64,000 nt of DNA from an uncultured Lachnobacterium sp. (GCA_937889225.1 CALAST010000077.1:1-64000), one strand, 5' to 3'; numbered from the stretch's first letter, positions 16,289 through 25,207 are shown. Program-made: numbers and translations. Notes: generated by a model from the sequence alone, not told the origin.

Positions 16289-18395
16289 TGCCCTGCGCCT
16301 CCAATTTCTTCATTCTTTCAATACGCTCTGTTACAATCTTCGGTGGCTCAACCTTTGGAGCATTTGGATGCAACAGCCATGTTGCAGCATAGTGTGTGTC
16401 CGTAACTTTAAACATTGGTGGCTGCTGTTCATAGTCAATCTTCAATGCATATTTGTTACGTGCCGCAAATGCATCGCCTACAGGCGGCATTGTCATATCA
16501 GGTGGTGTTCCCGGAATTGCTTCTAAGCGTTCTTCTGTATAAATATCCGGCATGGAAGAAAGAAGTGCCCATGTATACGGATGTTTCGGGTCATAGAAAA
16601 TATCGTCTACTGTTCCGGATTCTACAATCTTTCCTGCATACATAACCGCAATTTTATCTGCCATATTTGCAACAACACCAAGGTCATGTGTAATAAATAC
16701 AACGGAAAGCTGTCTTTCTTCTTTTAACTTATTGATAAGCTCTAAAATCTGAGACTGAATCGTAACGTCTAATGCTGTGGTTGGTTCGTCACAGATTAAG
16801 ATATCCGGGTTTGCAGATAACGCAATTGCAATAACGATACGCTGTCTCATACCACCGGAAAACTCAAACGGATACTGTTCGTATCTCTTTTCCGCTTCCG
16901 GAATACCTACCTCTTTCATCAACTGAATTGCACGGTTCTTTGCCATAGCCTTTGTAACCGTATATACCATCTTTGCACCCTGTGTCTTTAAATAATCCAC
17001 CATTGCAACAGCTGCCTGTGAAAAATCAGACGAAACATCCTTACTTACTTCATAATTTTCAATTAATTCTGTCACACAAACTATCATATTTGTTAAGATA
17101 AGGTCAAAGTCCGTATTTTCAAGATGTACTTTTTCAGCCTTTTTCAAACGGGATTTCGCTTTTAATTTCATTGCATAGCTATAAGTTTCTACGGCATGTC
17201 CCATAGCAGACTTAAATGTGTATGCGGTGCTATCTTTTTTAATGTTCAAACGGTCAATCGAATCTTCTACTTCTTTGATTAACGCATCTGATTTTGTCTT
17301 TAATTCTTTCAAATCGATATTGTTTGAGTGTAAGAATGTAAGCATATTCTTTGCAGTATCCAATACATGCTTTTTCTTACTTGCAGATTCTGTCGCAGAA
17401 AGTTTTAACGCTGCTGCAATATCCACAGCAAAACGCGACATATACTTTTCATCAATATAGGCTTTTGTCATGTCATTTGTAGCAGAAATATTCTTTGCAA
17501 GTTCATCCAAAGATTTTGCATTACTGTCAAATGTCAAATAATAACCCATGGTAAAGAAATTCGGTCTTTCTTTTTTGCGAATCTCTCCCAAAACATTTCC
17601 TAAATCTTCCAAAAGTCCAATCAACTTTGTGCCGTTTCCTGATTTTACATATTCGGCTGTTTCAGAAACAATCGAATCCACTAACTTTTTATAGGAAGCA
17701 TCCTGTTCGCTGATTAAAAATGGATTATTTGCTTTTTTTGCAGCGTCTGCCAGTAATTTTAACTTCTTACTGATATTCTTTGCATTGCCATTTCCAAGAA
17801 TTTCAATACGAAGACGTTCTGCATCTGCATATACGGACTCTACTTTATCAAAAGCAGTATTATATTCCATTTCATGCTTATTACTTACTTCAATAAACTT
17901 CTTTAAGGCTTCCATATCCGCTTTTACACTGGTTGTTTTTGCGGAATTATTGGCATACACCTTTAATAATGTTTCCTCAAGAAGTTTTGTTGTATTTTCA
18001 AAGATTTTCTTTGCATCTCTTTGGCTTGATTTGCCATTTAAAATCATAGCTTCTGTAAGCTGTTTTCCAATCTTAACAATTGGATTTAAACTGGAAAGTG
18101 GGTCCTGGAAAACCATCGCAATTCTGTTTCCACGAAGTTCATGGAATTCTTCTTCGGAGATTTTCATAAGGTCCATTCCATCATATAAAATTTCACCGCC
18201 ATCAACGATAGCGTTTGGAGCAAGGATACCCATCATAGCTCTTGCCGTTACGGATTTACCCGAACCGGATTCACCTACAATGGCAATTGTTTCTCCTTTA
18301 TTTAAGTCAAAAGAGATATCTCTAACTGCCCTAACTCTGCCGTTATTTGTACGGAACGAAATTCTTAAATTTTTCACATCAAGTATTTTTTCCAT
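16281..18395 (-). CDS. oppD: oligopeptide ABC transporter ATP-binding protein OppD with a 355-aa insertion
   Basis: ATPase of 704 aa; ordinary OppD has 330-360. All catalytic motifs are present: Walker A GESGSGKS near residue 41, Q-loop AMVFQDPLSSLNP near 94, signature FEFSGGMRQRIVIA near 510, Walker B DILICDEPTTALDV near 540, H-loop VFITHDLGVVA, and a C-terminal DPKHPYTWALLSSMPD. Between about 131 and 485, in the helical subdomain between the Q-loop and the signature, lies a Lys/Glu/Ala-rich, predicted all-helical insertion with heptad-like runs (for example KKLKLLADAAKKANN). The family sequence resumes at NRAIQLMKEVGIPEAEKRY, so this is a clean insertion in one frame, not a frameshift or a neighbouring gene. 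The start overlaps the oppC stop (TAATG). Role of the insertion unknown. Confidence 0.9.
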   Translation of the reverse strand: MEKILDVKNLRISFRTNNGRVRAVRDISFDLNKGETIAIVGESGSGKSVTARAMMGILAPNAIVDGGEILYDGMDLMKISEEEFHELRGNRIAMVFQDPLSSLNPIVKIGKQLTEAMILNGKSSQRDAKKIFENTTKLLEETLLKVYANNSAKTTSVKADMEALKKFIEVSNKHEMEYNTAFDKVESVYADAERLRIEILGNGNAKNISKKLKLLADAAKKANNPFLISEQDASYKKLVDSIVSETAEYVKSGNGTKLIGLLEDLGNVLGEIRKKERPNFFTMGYYLTFDSNAKSLDELAKNISATNDMTKAYIDEKYMSRFAVDIAAALKLSATESASKKKHVLDTAKNMLTFLHSNNIDLKELKTKSDALIKEVEDSIDRLNIKKDSTAYTFKSAMGHAVETYSYAMKLKAKSRLKKAEKVHLENTDFDLILTNMIVCVTELIENYEVSKDVSSDFSQAAVAMVDYLKTQGAKMVYTVTKAMAKNRAIQLMKEVGIPEAEKRYEQYPFEFSGGMRQRIVIAIALSANPDILICDEPTTALDVTIQSQILELINKLKEERQLSVVFITHDLGVVANMADKIAVMYAGKIVESGTVDDIFYDPKHPYTWALLSSMPDIYTEERLEAIPGTPPDMTMPPVGDAFAARNKYALKIDYEQQPPMFKVTDTHYAATWLLHPNAPKVEPPKIVTERIERMKKLEAQGNE

Positions 18396-19951
18396 TATTC
18401 ATCCGCTCCTCTTAATGAAGGGTTAAAGGCATCACGTAAACCATTACCAAATAAGTTAAATGAAATCATCAATAAGGAAATTGCGATTGCCGGTGTCATA
18501 ATAATATGAGGGTCGGTACTTAAGTAGTCCTTACCATTTGCAAGCATCGTTCCTAATGATGTTGAATGTTTTCCTTGGAAGTTTACAATACCAAGGTAAG
18601 ATAATGTTGTTTCTGTAAGAATCGTATTTGGAATAATCAAAATTACGGAAGTAATAATTGTTCCAAGTGCATTCGGGAAGATATGTTTAAACATCAGTCT
18701 TCCATCTCTTGCACCAAGCGTTCTTGCTGCAAGTACATATTCCTGATTTTTAAAACGATAAAACTGTGTTCTTACACGGTATGCGACTCCAATCCATCCT
18801 GTCAAACAGAATGCAAACAAGACACCCGCAAACGTTGGCATATACCCCGGTGTAACCAAATGCAACTGTACTAATGTTGCTACTACGATAAACGGAATAC
18901 CATTTAATACATCGGAAATACGTTCTCCAATAAGGTCAACCCATCCACCATAATATCCTTCTACAGAACCATATAATGCTCCGAAAATCAAGTTAATTGC
19001 TGATACACAAACAGCAAGGAATAACGAAGTTCTAAGACCATATGCGAGTCTTACAAAAATATCAAATCCCTGTCCATCTGTTCCAAGATAGTGAGTCGGC
19101 TCACTACCGTTTTGATAAATATAGTAATTATAGTAAAGTACACGTACCTGTACCATAGATTTGTCTTTTGTAACATAATATACAACATCACCGTTTTCAT
19201 CACGGATATAATTGTCTTCCAAACCGTTTGTCATTGCTTTTTCAAGTGAAATTACTGTTCCATCTGCTTTTACAGGTGAACCGTTCGAAGCATGTTTATA
19301 CCAAAAGTTTGCATCTGCGGCATTATTTGTATCACAAAATTCATTTGTGGTATCAATCATCGGATACAATACCTGAATGCCACTTTCATTTTGCCATTTT
19401 ACAATTGCTTCATAATCTGCCTGTGTTATGGAAAGATATTGAAAACCTTTTGCAAAGTAGGAATGGGTACGGATATTACGATATGGCTTCCCTTGTGCCA
19501 TAAATTCGTCTCCAATGGAAATAATTGGAGAATAAAAAGATTCCATTGCTTGTTCCCATGTTACATCGCCAAGACCTTTTGGGTCTTCTGCTGACATGCC
19601 AATCCCTGCATAGTACATCAAATATTTGTCATTTAATTTTTGGTCATATCCACCATCAAATACGGAAAGGAAGGAAAGTGATGGTACATATGGTCTGGAT
19701 TTTGCATAAACACCATCTTTATCTCCCAAATCATAGTTGGAAATAAATGGTACAATAATTGCATATAATGCAATTAAAATAATAATAACAGTTGCGGTAA
19801 GCGATGCCTTATTCTTTTTAAATCGCATCCACGCATCTTCAAAATAACCAATTGGTTTATGTTTAAATTTTTCATCACGAAGATTTTTACCAGCTTGGGC
19901 GAATTCAAACTTCTCAGCCGGTATATGATTGATATCAAACTGATTACTCAT
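18395..19951 (-). CDS. oppC: oligopeptide ABC transporter permease OppC, enlarged
   Basis: Inner-membrane permease of 518 aa; ordinary OppC has about 300. The OppC N-terminal segment is present (WMRFKKNKASLTATVIIIL, first helix about 48-70). A hydrophilic, Tyr-, Asp- and Asn-rich stretch of about 205 residues (78-286) follows; by topology it lies outside the membrane. The ordinary permease domain then resumes at HYLGTDGQGFDIFVRLAYGL, with the cytoplasmic coupling loop EYVLAARTLGARDGRLMFKH and further helices to the end (FNPSLRGADE). Start ATG 19951 with GGGGAGAAG upstream, 1 nt after oppB. The external domain could contact the enlarged OppA; this is inference. Confidence 0.92.
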   Translation of the reverse strand: MSNQFDINHIPAEKFEFAQAGKNLRDEKFKHKPIGYFEDAWMRFKKNKASLTATVIIILIALYAIIVPFISNYDLGDKDGVYAKSRPYVPSLSFLSVFDGGYDQKLNDKYLMYYAGIGMSAEDPKGLGDVTWEQAMESFYSPIISIGDEFMAQGKPYRNIRTHSYFAKGFQYLSITQADYEAIVKWQNESGIQVLYPMIDTTNEFCDTNNAADANFWYKHASNGSPVKADGTVISLEKAMTNGLEDNYIRDENGDVVYYVTKDKSMVQVRVLYYNYYIYQNGSEPTHYLGTDGQGFDIFVRLAYGLRTSLFLAVCVSAINLIFGALYGSVEGYYGGWVDLIGERISDVLNGIPFIVVATLVQLHLVTPGYMPTFAGVLFAFCLTGWIGVAYRVRTQFYRFKNQEYVLAARTLGARDGRLMFKHIFPNALGTIITSVILIIPNTILTETTLSYLGIVNFQGKHSTSLGTMLANGKDYLSTDPHIIMTPAIAISLLMISFNLFGNGLRDAFNPSLRGADE

Positions 19952-19952
19952 T

Positions 19953-20921
19953 CTACTTCTCCCCTATTCTGATTCTTGGGTCTAAAAGCCCATAACTTAA
20001 GTCAACTAAAATCGTACCGGACAAACCGATAATGGTATAGAACATACCGGTTGCCATAAATACATCATAATCACGTAACATAATGGATTTCAAATATAAC
20101 TGACCGATACCACTTACTGCGAAAATCTGTTCAATAATCATCGCACCGGACATAATCCCAACAAATAAACTTACAATCGTTGGTAAAATTGGTACCATTG
20201 CATTTTTTAATGCATGTCTTACGGTAGCCTGACGCTGTGTTAACCCTTTGGTACGTGCCAAAAGCATATAATCACTTGTTAATGATTCCGTAAGCTCTGC
20301 TCTTGTAAAACGAGCAAGTGTTGCAATTGTACCAAAAGACAATGCCAACACCGGAAGTATCATGGATTTAAACATGGTTCCGGAAAACCAACTTCCGCCT
20401 GCATCATATAACGATGAAATAACTACCGGAAGTAAACCTGCTTTAAATCCAACAAAATACTGCAAAATAAACGCATATACATAACTTGGTACGGAAATAA
20501 ATACCATGACACCAAAAGAAATCAAATGGTCTTGCCATTTATTTTTCTTAATTGCTGCTAATATACCTAAACCAATTCCAACCGGAACTGCAAAAAGAAT
20601 TGAGTAAATATTAAGAAGAACAGTTGGTGTAAGTTTCGAAGAAATGACTTCTCCTACCCCTTTCATATATTCAATCTCCCAGGATGTTCCCCAATCCCAC
20701 TTGGTAAAGATATTCTTAAGGTATATTCCATACTGGACGATGATAGGTTTGTTATAGCCAAGTGCTTCTCGTCTTGCAGCTTCAATCGCAGCCTGTGTAC
20801 CGGATGTTGCTTCTTGTGCAATCGGAAGCATTTTGATTAAGAAAAAGCAAATGGTCATGATTACCATGAATACCATTAACATAAGCCCTATTCTCTTTAA
20901 TACATACTTAAATGTTCTCAT
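19953..20921 (-). CDS. oppB: oligopeptide ABC transporter permease OppB
   Basis: Inner-membrane permease, 322 aa, close to the normal family size. The first membrane helix is at about residues 10-32 (RIGLMLMVFMVIMTICFFLI), followed by an external loop and five further helices. The coupling loop reads DYMLLARTKGLTQRQATVRH, and the C-terminus LDPRIRIGEK matches the family ending. Start ATG 20921 with AAGGTG upstream. It lies 259 nt after oppA, behind a strong hairpin. Unlike OppA, OppC and OppD it shows no large insertion. Confidence 0.95.
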   Translation of the reverse strand: MRTFKYVLKRIGLMLMVFMVIMTICFFLIKMLPIAQEATSGTQAAIEAARREALGYNKPIIVQYGIYLKNIFTKWDWGTSWEIEYMKGVGEVISSKLTPTVLLNIYSILFAVPVGIGLGILAAIKKNKWQDHLISFGVMVFISVPSYVYAFILQYFVGFKAGLLPVVISSLYDAGGSWFSGTMFKSMILPVLALSFGTIATLARFTRAELTESLTSDYMLLARTKGLTQRQATVRHALKNAMVPILPTIVSLFVGIMSGAMIIEQIFAVSGIGQLYLKSIMLRDYDVFMATGMFYTIIGLSGTILVDLSYGLLDPRIRIGEK

Positions 20922-21126
20922 AGTTCATACACCTTTTTTAATTAATTCGTAAATTATCCTTATGTCGTTATTTTATTCATTTGTATTCATTAATATAAAT
21001 TCTTTTTCATAAATAAAATATTTATCAATCAATCTCATTCGATATTTACTTTGATTGGATGCAACACCACACCCTTTATCCCATTTGCAAATACATTTGG
21101 GAATATCTTTTTTATTTGCACTATAC

Positions 21127-21161
21127 AGTATTCAGCTACCGATTACCGATAGCTGAATACT
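21127..21161 (-). other. intercistronic hairpin after oppA
   Basis: AGTATTCAGCTA (21127-21138) and TAGCTGAATACT (21150-21161) form a perfect 12-bp stem with an 11-nt loop, 19 nt after the oppA stop. No U-tract follows on the minus strand, so it is more likely an RNA-stabilising or partly terminating element that raises binding-protein mRNA over permease mRNA, as is common in ABC operons. The rest of the oppA-oppB gap (20922-21126) shows nothing I recognise. Confidence 0.6.
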
Positions 21162-21180
21162 ATAATATTGACAATATTTC

Positions 21181-23526
21181 TTATTCGTAATTTAATGTGC
21201 CACCCTGTTCTTTTACATATTCAGCCCATTCCTGGTCAGAATAATTGTATGTCATCTGACGAACTCCGCCGTACTCATACATAATATTGAAGTTTGTTGT
21301 AGCATATTTAATCTTCTGTGAGTAAAGGGAACAAGTCGTCTGTGTTGCCCATGGAATACACTGATATTCTCCAAGAAGTGCTGTTTCAAGCTGTGCTAAC
21401 ACATTGAGTTTTGCATCCATATCTGTTACAAAGCCACCCGGATTGATAGCCATTGTCCAATTATAGTAGGTGTCTTCTTTTGTTTCAGCTGTTCCATCTC
21501 CATCAAAGTCATAAGTTACTTTAAGAGTATCTGTTGCCGGATTCCAACCACAAGATTCATGGATAGTTCCTGCATATTCCGCATCGGTATAACATCTCAT
21601 CATCTGGAATGGGTAGAATGCTGCTCCACCCCAAGCACCACGAATCATTTCGATTTTACCTGAAGCAACATCATCATATCTGTTTGCACGACCGGATTCA
21701 AATTCAAATGTGATTTTGCCTTCAAAACCTGTTCCAACGGTAGCTGCTGCAACGAAATCGTTCATTAAATCCTGCTGTGCAATATCTTCTGCGGAAAGGG
21801 AAGATGCTGCGGATGCACAACATTTAATTTTAATTGCCTGACCGTCTGTGTAGTTACCGTCTGCTTTTGCCTGTTCATAAACAGACTGGAATAATTTTTT
21901 TGCTTCTTCTACGTCATAACCTGTGATTGCATCATATTTTGCTTCATAATCAGCATCTGTATATTCTACATCATATAAGTTAAGAACTGCTTTTTTCGCA
22001 ACATCAGTTTCTCTGTAAATAGAGGTTGGGTCTTCTGCTACATTATAGTAATATAAGGTACCAACTAAACCATAGATTGGTTTGTAAGCAGATGTCGCTT
22101 CTGTTGTAAATTTATCTCTATCCATTGCTAAGGAGATAGCTTTACGGAAGTCATCATAAGAAAGGACTCTCTTATTTGAACCATCATTTGCTTCTGTTTC
22201 TAATTTGATAAGAGCATCTAAATCAGTTGCAAAAATCCAACGGAATACATATGTTTCATCTGTCTTTAATAAGTTATCGGACATTTTGTAAGTTGCCATA
22301 TCGTCTGCTACAAGTTCTACTTTATCAAGAGCACCCTGATTGAATAACTGAAGTTGTGTATTGTGGTCATCTACGATTTGGTATTTAACGGTTGTTGTCT
22401 GATACTGTCCTTCATGTTCACCATCTGTATAACCATACCAGTTTTCGTTTCTTTCTAATACGAACTGTTTGTCTGTTTCAAAGCTGTCTAATTTGTATGG
22501 TCCGTAAGACATATAAGTGTCTTGAGAGGTACCATAGTTTGTAGTTACCAAATCACCTGTTTTTGTTTTTCCTGCTTCGTATAATGGTTCATATACAAGC
22601 CAACCTGATAAAAATGCCGTATTTAAGTAAAATTCATCAATTGGTGCCTCTGTAATGTAAAGGAATGTATAATCATCTGTTTTTACAAAACCTACATTTT
22701 CCCAAGGCATTTCTTCAACGATACCGTCTTCTGCAAATACGAGTTCTTTCCAAGCATCCGGATTAGAATCACCGCATTCTACTGCAAGAGCTTTGAGTGT
22801 AGCCATGATATCGTCGGTTACTTCTACATAGCCTTTTCCTACATACTCTTTTAATTTTGCAAAAGATGGGTAGGTTGTTTCGTATCCTGCTTCAATATAA
22901 TCAGCCATAGTATCTGTTCCAAAGAATACGGTTTCTGCTTCTGTATTAAAGAAGTATTTTTCGCCTTCTTTTTCTGTTGCCTGTGTATACTTTGTCTGAC
23001 CTGCCTGGTCATTGTTGAAATATTCCTTTGCATTTGCGATTGCAGATGTACCGGATGTATAGTTACCTGCACGATAGTTTTTCATTTCCGGACTTAAAAG
23101 CTGTTGCATGGAGTAAACGTAACTATCCGCATTGATTGCTTCTCCATTTGCCCATTTTGCTTCTTTATTTAATTTTACTTCCCAAACACGACCTTCTGTT
23201 TCATCTTCACCAATGCCGTATTTTGCTTTGTCTGCGAAAGTAGATGTAATGTCTGTTACAGAATCAGCCATTTCATATACCCATTCGTAAACGCCTTCTT
23301 CTTTCATCTGAACATCTACAAGTTTTCCTTCGATGTACTGCATAAGTTCATCGTCAGCATTCATTTCCCAAGTATGTGGATTCCAACATGTTGGGCCTGC
23401 TTCCATATACAAATTATATGTATAGGTAGCTTTTTCTTCTCCGCCTTTGCTTCCGCAAGCTGCTGTAGGAAGTACCATACAAGCTGCCAATGCTAAAACA
23501 CCGACTCTTTTGAGAATCTTTCTCAT
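21181..23526 (-). CDS. oppA: oligopeptide-binding lipoprotein OppA, enlarged
   Basis: Solute-binding lipoprotein of 781 aa (usual SBP family 5 members: 520-600), anchored outside the membrane. A signal peptide ends in the lipobox LPTAACGSK, with the lipidated Cys near residue 24. SBP_bac_5 features are present: YNLYMEAGPTCWNPHTWEMN, WANGEAINADSYVYSMQQLL, SYGPYKLDSFETDKQFVLER and YDDFRKAISLAMDRDKF. The extra length is mainly at about 130-330 and near the acidic C-terminal half. The composition is Tyr-, Asp- and Glu-rich. Start ATG 23526 has AAGGAGG 7 nt upstream, behind a consensus promoter. It heads oppABCDF. Peptide specificity cannot be read from the sequence. Confidence 0.93.
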   Translation of the reverse strand: MRKILKRVGVLALAACMVLPTAACGSKGGEEKATYTYNLYMEAGPTCWNPHTWEMNADDELMQYIEGKLVDVQMKEEGVYEWVYEMADSVTDITSTFADKAKYGIGEDETEGRVWEVKLNKEAKWANGEAINADSYVYSMQQLLSPEMKNYRAGNYTSGTSAIANAKEYFNNDQAGQTKYTQATEKEGEKYFFNTEAETVFFGTDTMADYIEAGYETTYPSFAKLKEYVGKGYVEVTDDIMATLKALAVECGDSNPDAWKELVFAEDGIVEEMPWENVGFVKTDDYTFLYITEAPIDEFYLNTAFLSGWLVYEPLYEAGKTKTGDLVTTNYGTSQDTYMSYGPYKLDSFETDKQFVLERNENWYGYTDGEHEGQYQTTTVKYQIVDDHNTQLQLFNQGALDKVELVADDMATYKMSDNLLKTDETYVFRWIFATDLDALIKLETEANDGSNKRVLSYDDFRKAISLAMDRDKFTTEATSAYKPIYGLVGTLYYYNVAEDPTSIYRETDVAKKAVLNLYDVEYTDADYEAKYDAITGYDVEEAKKLFQSVYEQAKADGNYTDGQAIKIKCCASAASSLSAEDIAQQDLMNDFVAAATVGTGFEGKITFEFESGRANRYDDVASGKIEMIRGAWGGAAFYPFQMMRCYTDAEYAGTIHESCGWNPATDTLKVTYDFDGDGTAETKEDTYYNWTMAINPGGFVTDMDAKLNVLAQLETALLGEYQCIPWATQTTCSLYSQKIKYATTNFNIMYEYGGVRQMTYNYSDQEWAEYVKEQGGTLNYE

Positions 23527-23666
23527 AATATTTCCTCCTTAATATAAATGATACCGTTCTTATGGTAACGGTAAAACCACTTTTACGTATTGTCGAAATA
23601 CAAATGTTACTATTCCTATATAAGCAGTAACAACACCTTACACCTTTTCAAACAAATACGCATTTT
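23527..23666 (-). promoter_or_regulatory. oppA 5' leader
   Basis: Transcribed leader of about 130 nt with two short hairpins on the minus strand: TGTTACT pairing with AGTAACA, and TACCGTT pairing with AACGGTA just ahead of the Shine-Dalgarno AAGGAGG. No known riboswitch or good CodY box was recognised; the best CodY-like matches had five or more mismatches. Confidence 0.35.
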
Positions 23667-23694
23667 ATTATACATATTTGTAGAAAAAAGTCAA
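23667..23694 (-). promoter_or_regulatory. sigma-A promoter of the opp operon
   Basis: Minus strand TTGACT (23689-23694), 16-nt spacer, TATAAT (23667-23672): 5 of 6 and 6 of 6 to consensus, placed about 130 nt before oppA and after the tsf terminator. Confidence 0.75.
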
Positions 23695-23811
23695 TAATTT
23701 TAACTATATTTCGTGATTTTTAATATATTACTTTTATTTCTAAAGCATTATTTTTATTTATATCTCTATATTTTTTACCAAAATATTATTTTTTTTGTAT
23801 ATTTTGCCAAA

Positions 23812-23842
23812 AAAAGAGGTGATTATTTTAACCACCTCTTTT
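23812..23842 (-). terminator. rho-independent terminator of rpsB-tsf
   Basis: AAAAGAGGTG (23842-23833 on the minus strand) pairs with CACCTCTTTT (23821-23812) over 10 bp with an 11-nt loop and runs into a long T tract. It lies 55 nt after the tsf stop. Between it and the oppA promoter (23695-23811) only AT-rich sequence is visible. Confidence 0.85.
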
Positions 23843-23897
23843 GTATCTGTTTTCTTAATTCTTATCAGAAAATATCAAGCTTTGGTACAATTCATAA

Positions 23898-24971
23898 TTA
23901 ACCTAACTGAGCTGCTACTTCTGCTGCAAAGTCTTCATTTTTCTTTTCTAAACCTTCGCCTACTTCGAAACGAACTACATTCTTGATAACGAGAGCGCTA
24001 TTTACAGACTTAAGATATGCTGCAACAGTCTGTTTTCCATCTTCTGCCTTTACATAAGTCTGGTCTAATAAACAAATTTCTTTTAACTGCTTAGAAACAC
24101 GACCTTCTACTGCACCGTTGAAAATCTTATTAGCGATGATATTTTCTTTGTCTTCCATAGCTAACGCTACAAGAGCAGCCTTTGCTTCTTTCGAAAGGAA
24201 GTTAAATAAATAATTCATATTGCTTTTCTTTTCTTCATAAATCGCAATATCTTCATCACTCCATACTTTTTCTGCACAAGCCTTATTTAATAATGCATTT
24301 AAGATTGGTTTCGGGAGAGATGCCGGGTCATTTAAAGAAGAATCTACGATAATTTCTCTCATTTTATTAATTTCTTCCTGAGCAATATCATTTCTGCTGA
24401 TATACTGAGGATTCATAGCTGCAATCTGCATAGCTACATTTGTAAGTGCTTCTTTTGCATCAGCTGCACCATCAGCTGCTACAAGTACACCAATCTTACC
24501 ACCTGCATGAAGATAGCTTGCTACACATTCACCGGTAACTTTTTCAAATCTACGTACGGATAATTTTTCTCCGATAGTAGCAGTTTTTTCGATTAATACA
24601 TCTTTAAGACCATTCATTGCAAGAAGTGCTTCTACATCTTCACCATTCTTACCACCGTTTAAACCGGAAGCAAGTGCATTGTCAGCTACTAACTGTACAA
24701 ATTCTTGAAATGTTTCATTTTTTGCTACGAAGTCAGTTTCAGAGTTCACTTCAGCAACAACTGCTGAATTGCCATCAATAGCAACACGAGCAATACCTTC
24801 CGCTGCGATTCTGGAAGCTTTCTTTTCCATCTTAGCTGCACCACTCTTTTTTAACACTTCAACAGCTGCTTCCATATCTCCATTTGTTTCGTTTAATGCT
24901 TTTTTACAATCCATCATACCTGCGCCAGTCATTTCACGCAGTTCTTTTACCATAGCTGCTGTAATAGCCAT
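23898..24971 (-). CDS. tsf: translation elongation factor Ts
   Basis: Nucleotide-exchange factor for EF-Tu, 357 aa. The N-terminal UBA-like domain reads AITAAMVKELREMTGAGMMD with CKKALNETNGDMEAA after it. The core has AEVNSETDFVAKNETFQEF, the TDFVA motif that contacts EF-Tu, and IAAMNPQYISR. Bacterial EF-Ts is commonly 280-310 aa; the extra residues lie in the C-terminal core between about 185 and 300 (SSLNDPASLPKPILNALLNK region). Start ATG 24971 has GGAGG 8 nt upstream; the ATG at 24986 lies upstream of that site. It follows rpsB by 236 nt with a hairpin between, and a terminator follows. Confidence 0.96.
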   Translation of the reverse strand: MAITAAMVKELREMTGAGMMDCKKALNETNGDMEAAVEVLKKSGAAKMEKKASRIAAEGIARVAIDGNSAVVAEVNSETDFVAKNETFQEFVQLVADNALASGLNGGKNGEDVEALLAMNGLKDVLIEKTATIGEKLSVRRFEKVTGECVASYLHAGGKIGVLVAADGAADAKEALTNVAMQIAAMNPQYISRNDIAQEEINKMREIIVDSSLNDPASLPKPILNALLNKACAEKVWSDEDIAIYEEKKSNMNYLFNFLSKEAKAALVALAMEDKENIIANKIFNGAVEGRVSKQLKEICLLDQTYVKAEDGKQTVAAYLKSVNSALVIKNVVRFEVGEGLEKKNEDFAAEVAAQLG

Positions 24972-25094
24972 TTTTTTGTCCTCCAATATTCCTAGTTTTA
25001 TCCAATACTATTACAATATCTCAAATGAGATGATTGAAGCGTATTGTGAAACAACATTTTACGTAATACAAGTTCTTCTTTTCTATTTTCTTAT

Positions 25095-25123
25095 AAACGC
25101 AAGCTGTTTTTCAGCTTGCGTTT
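25095..25123 (-). other. hairpin between rpsB and tsf
   Basis: AAACGCAAGCTG (25095-25106) and CAGCTTGCGTTT (25112-25123) form a perfect 12-bp stem with a 5-nt loop. Only a short U run follows on the minus strand, so it may act as a partial terminator or processing site that sets the ratio of S2 to EF-Ts. Confidence 0.6.
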
Positions 25124-25207
25124 CAATCACTTCTATTTTATATAAATTCTCTAAATTTAGAATATGATACTCTTTAAATAAATAGAAAGAATCTATTTTT
25201 ATTTTAA

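Noticed and set aside
17218..17460. Possibility that long OppD is two genes or a frameshifted fusion
   Set aside because: The frame is open throughout, no internal ribosome site or start precedes the second half, and the ABC motifs before and after the insertion belong to a single nucleotide-binding domain.
23527..23811. CodY box upstream of oppA
   Set aside because: Candidate 15-mers in this AT-rich leader had five or more mismatches to the consensus, which is not above background.
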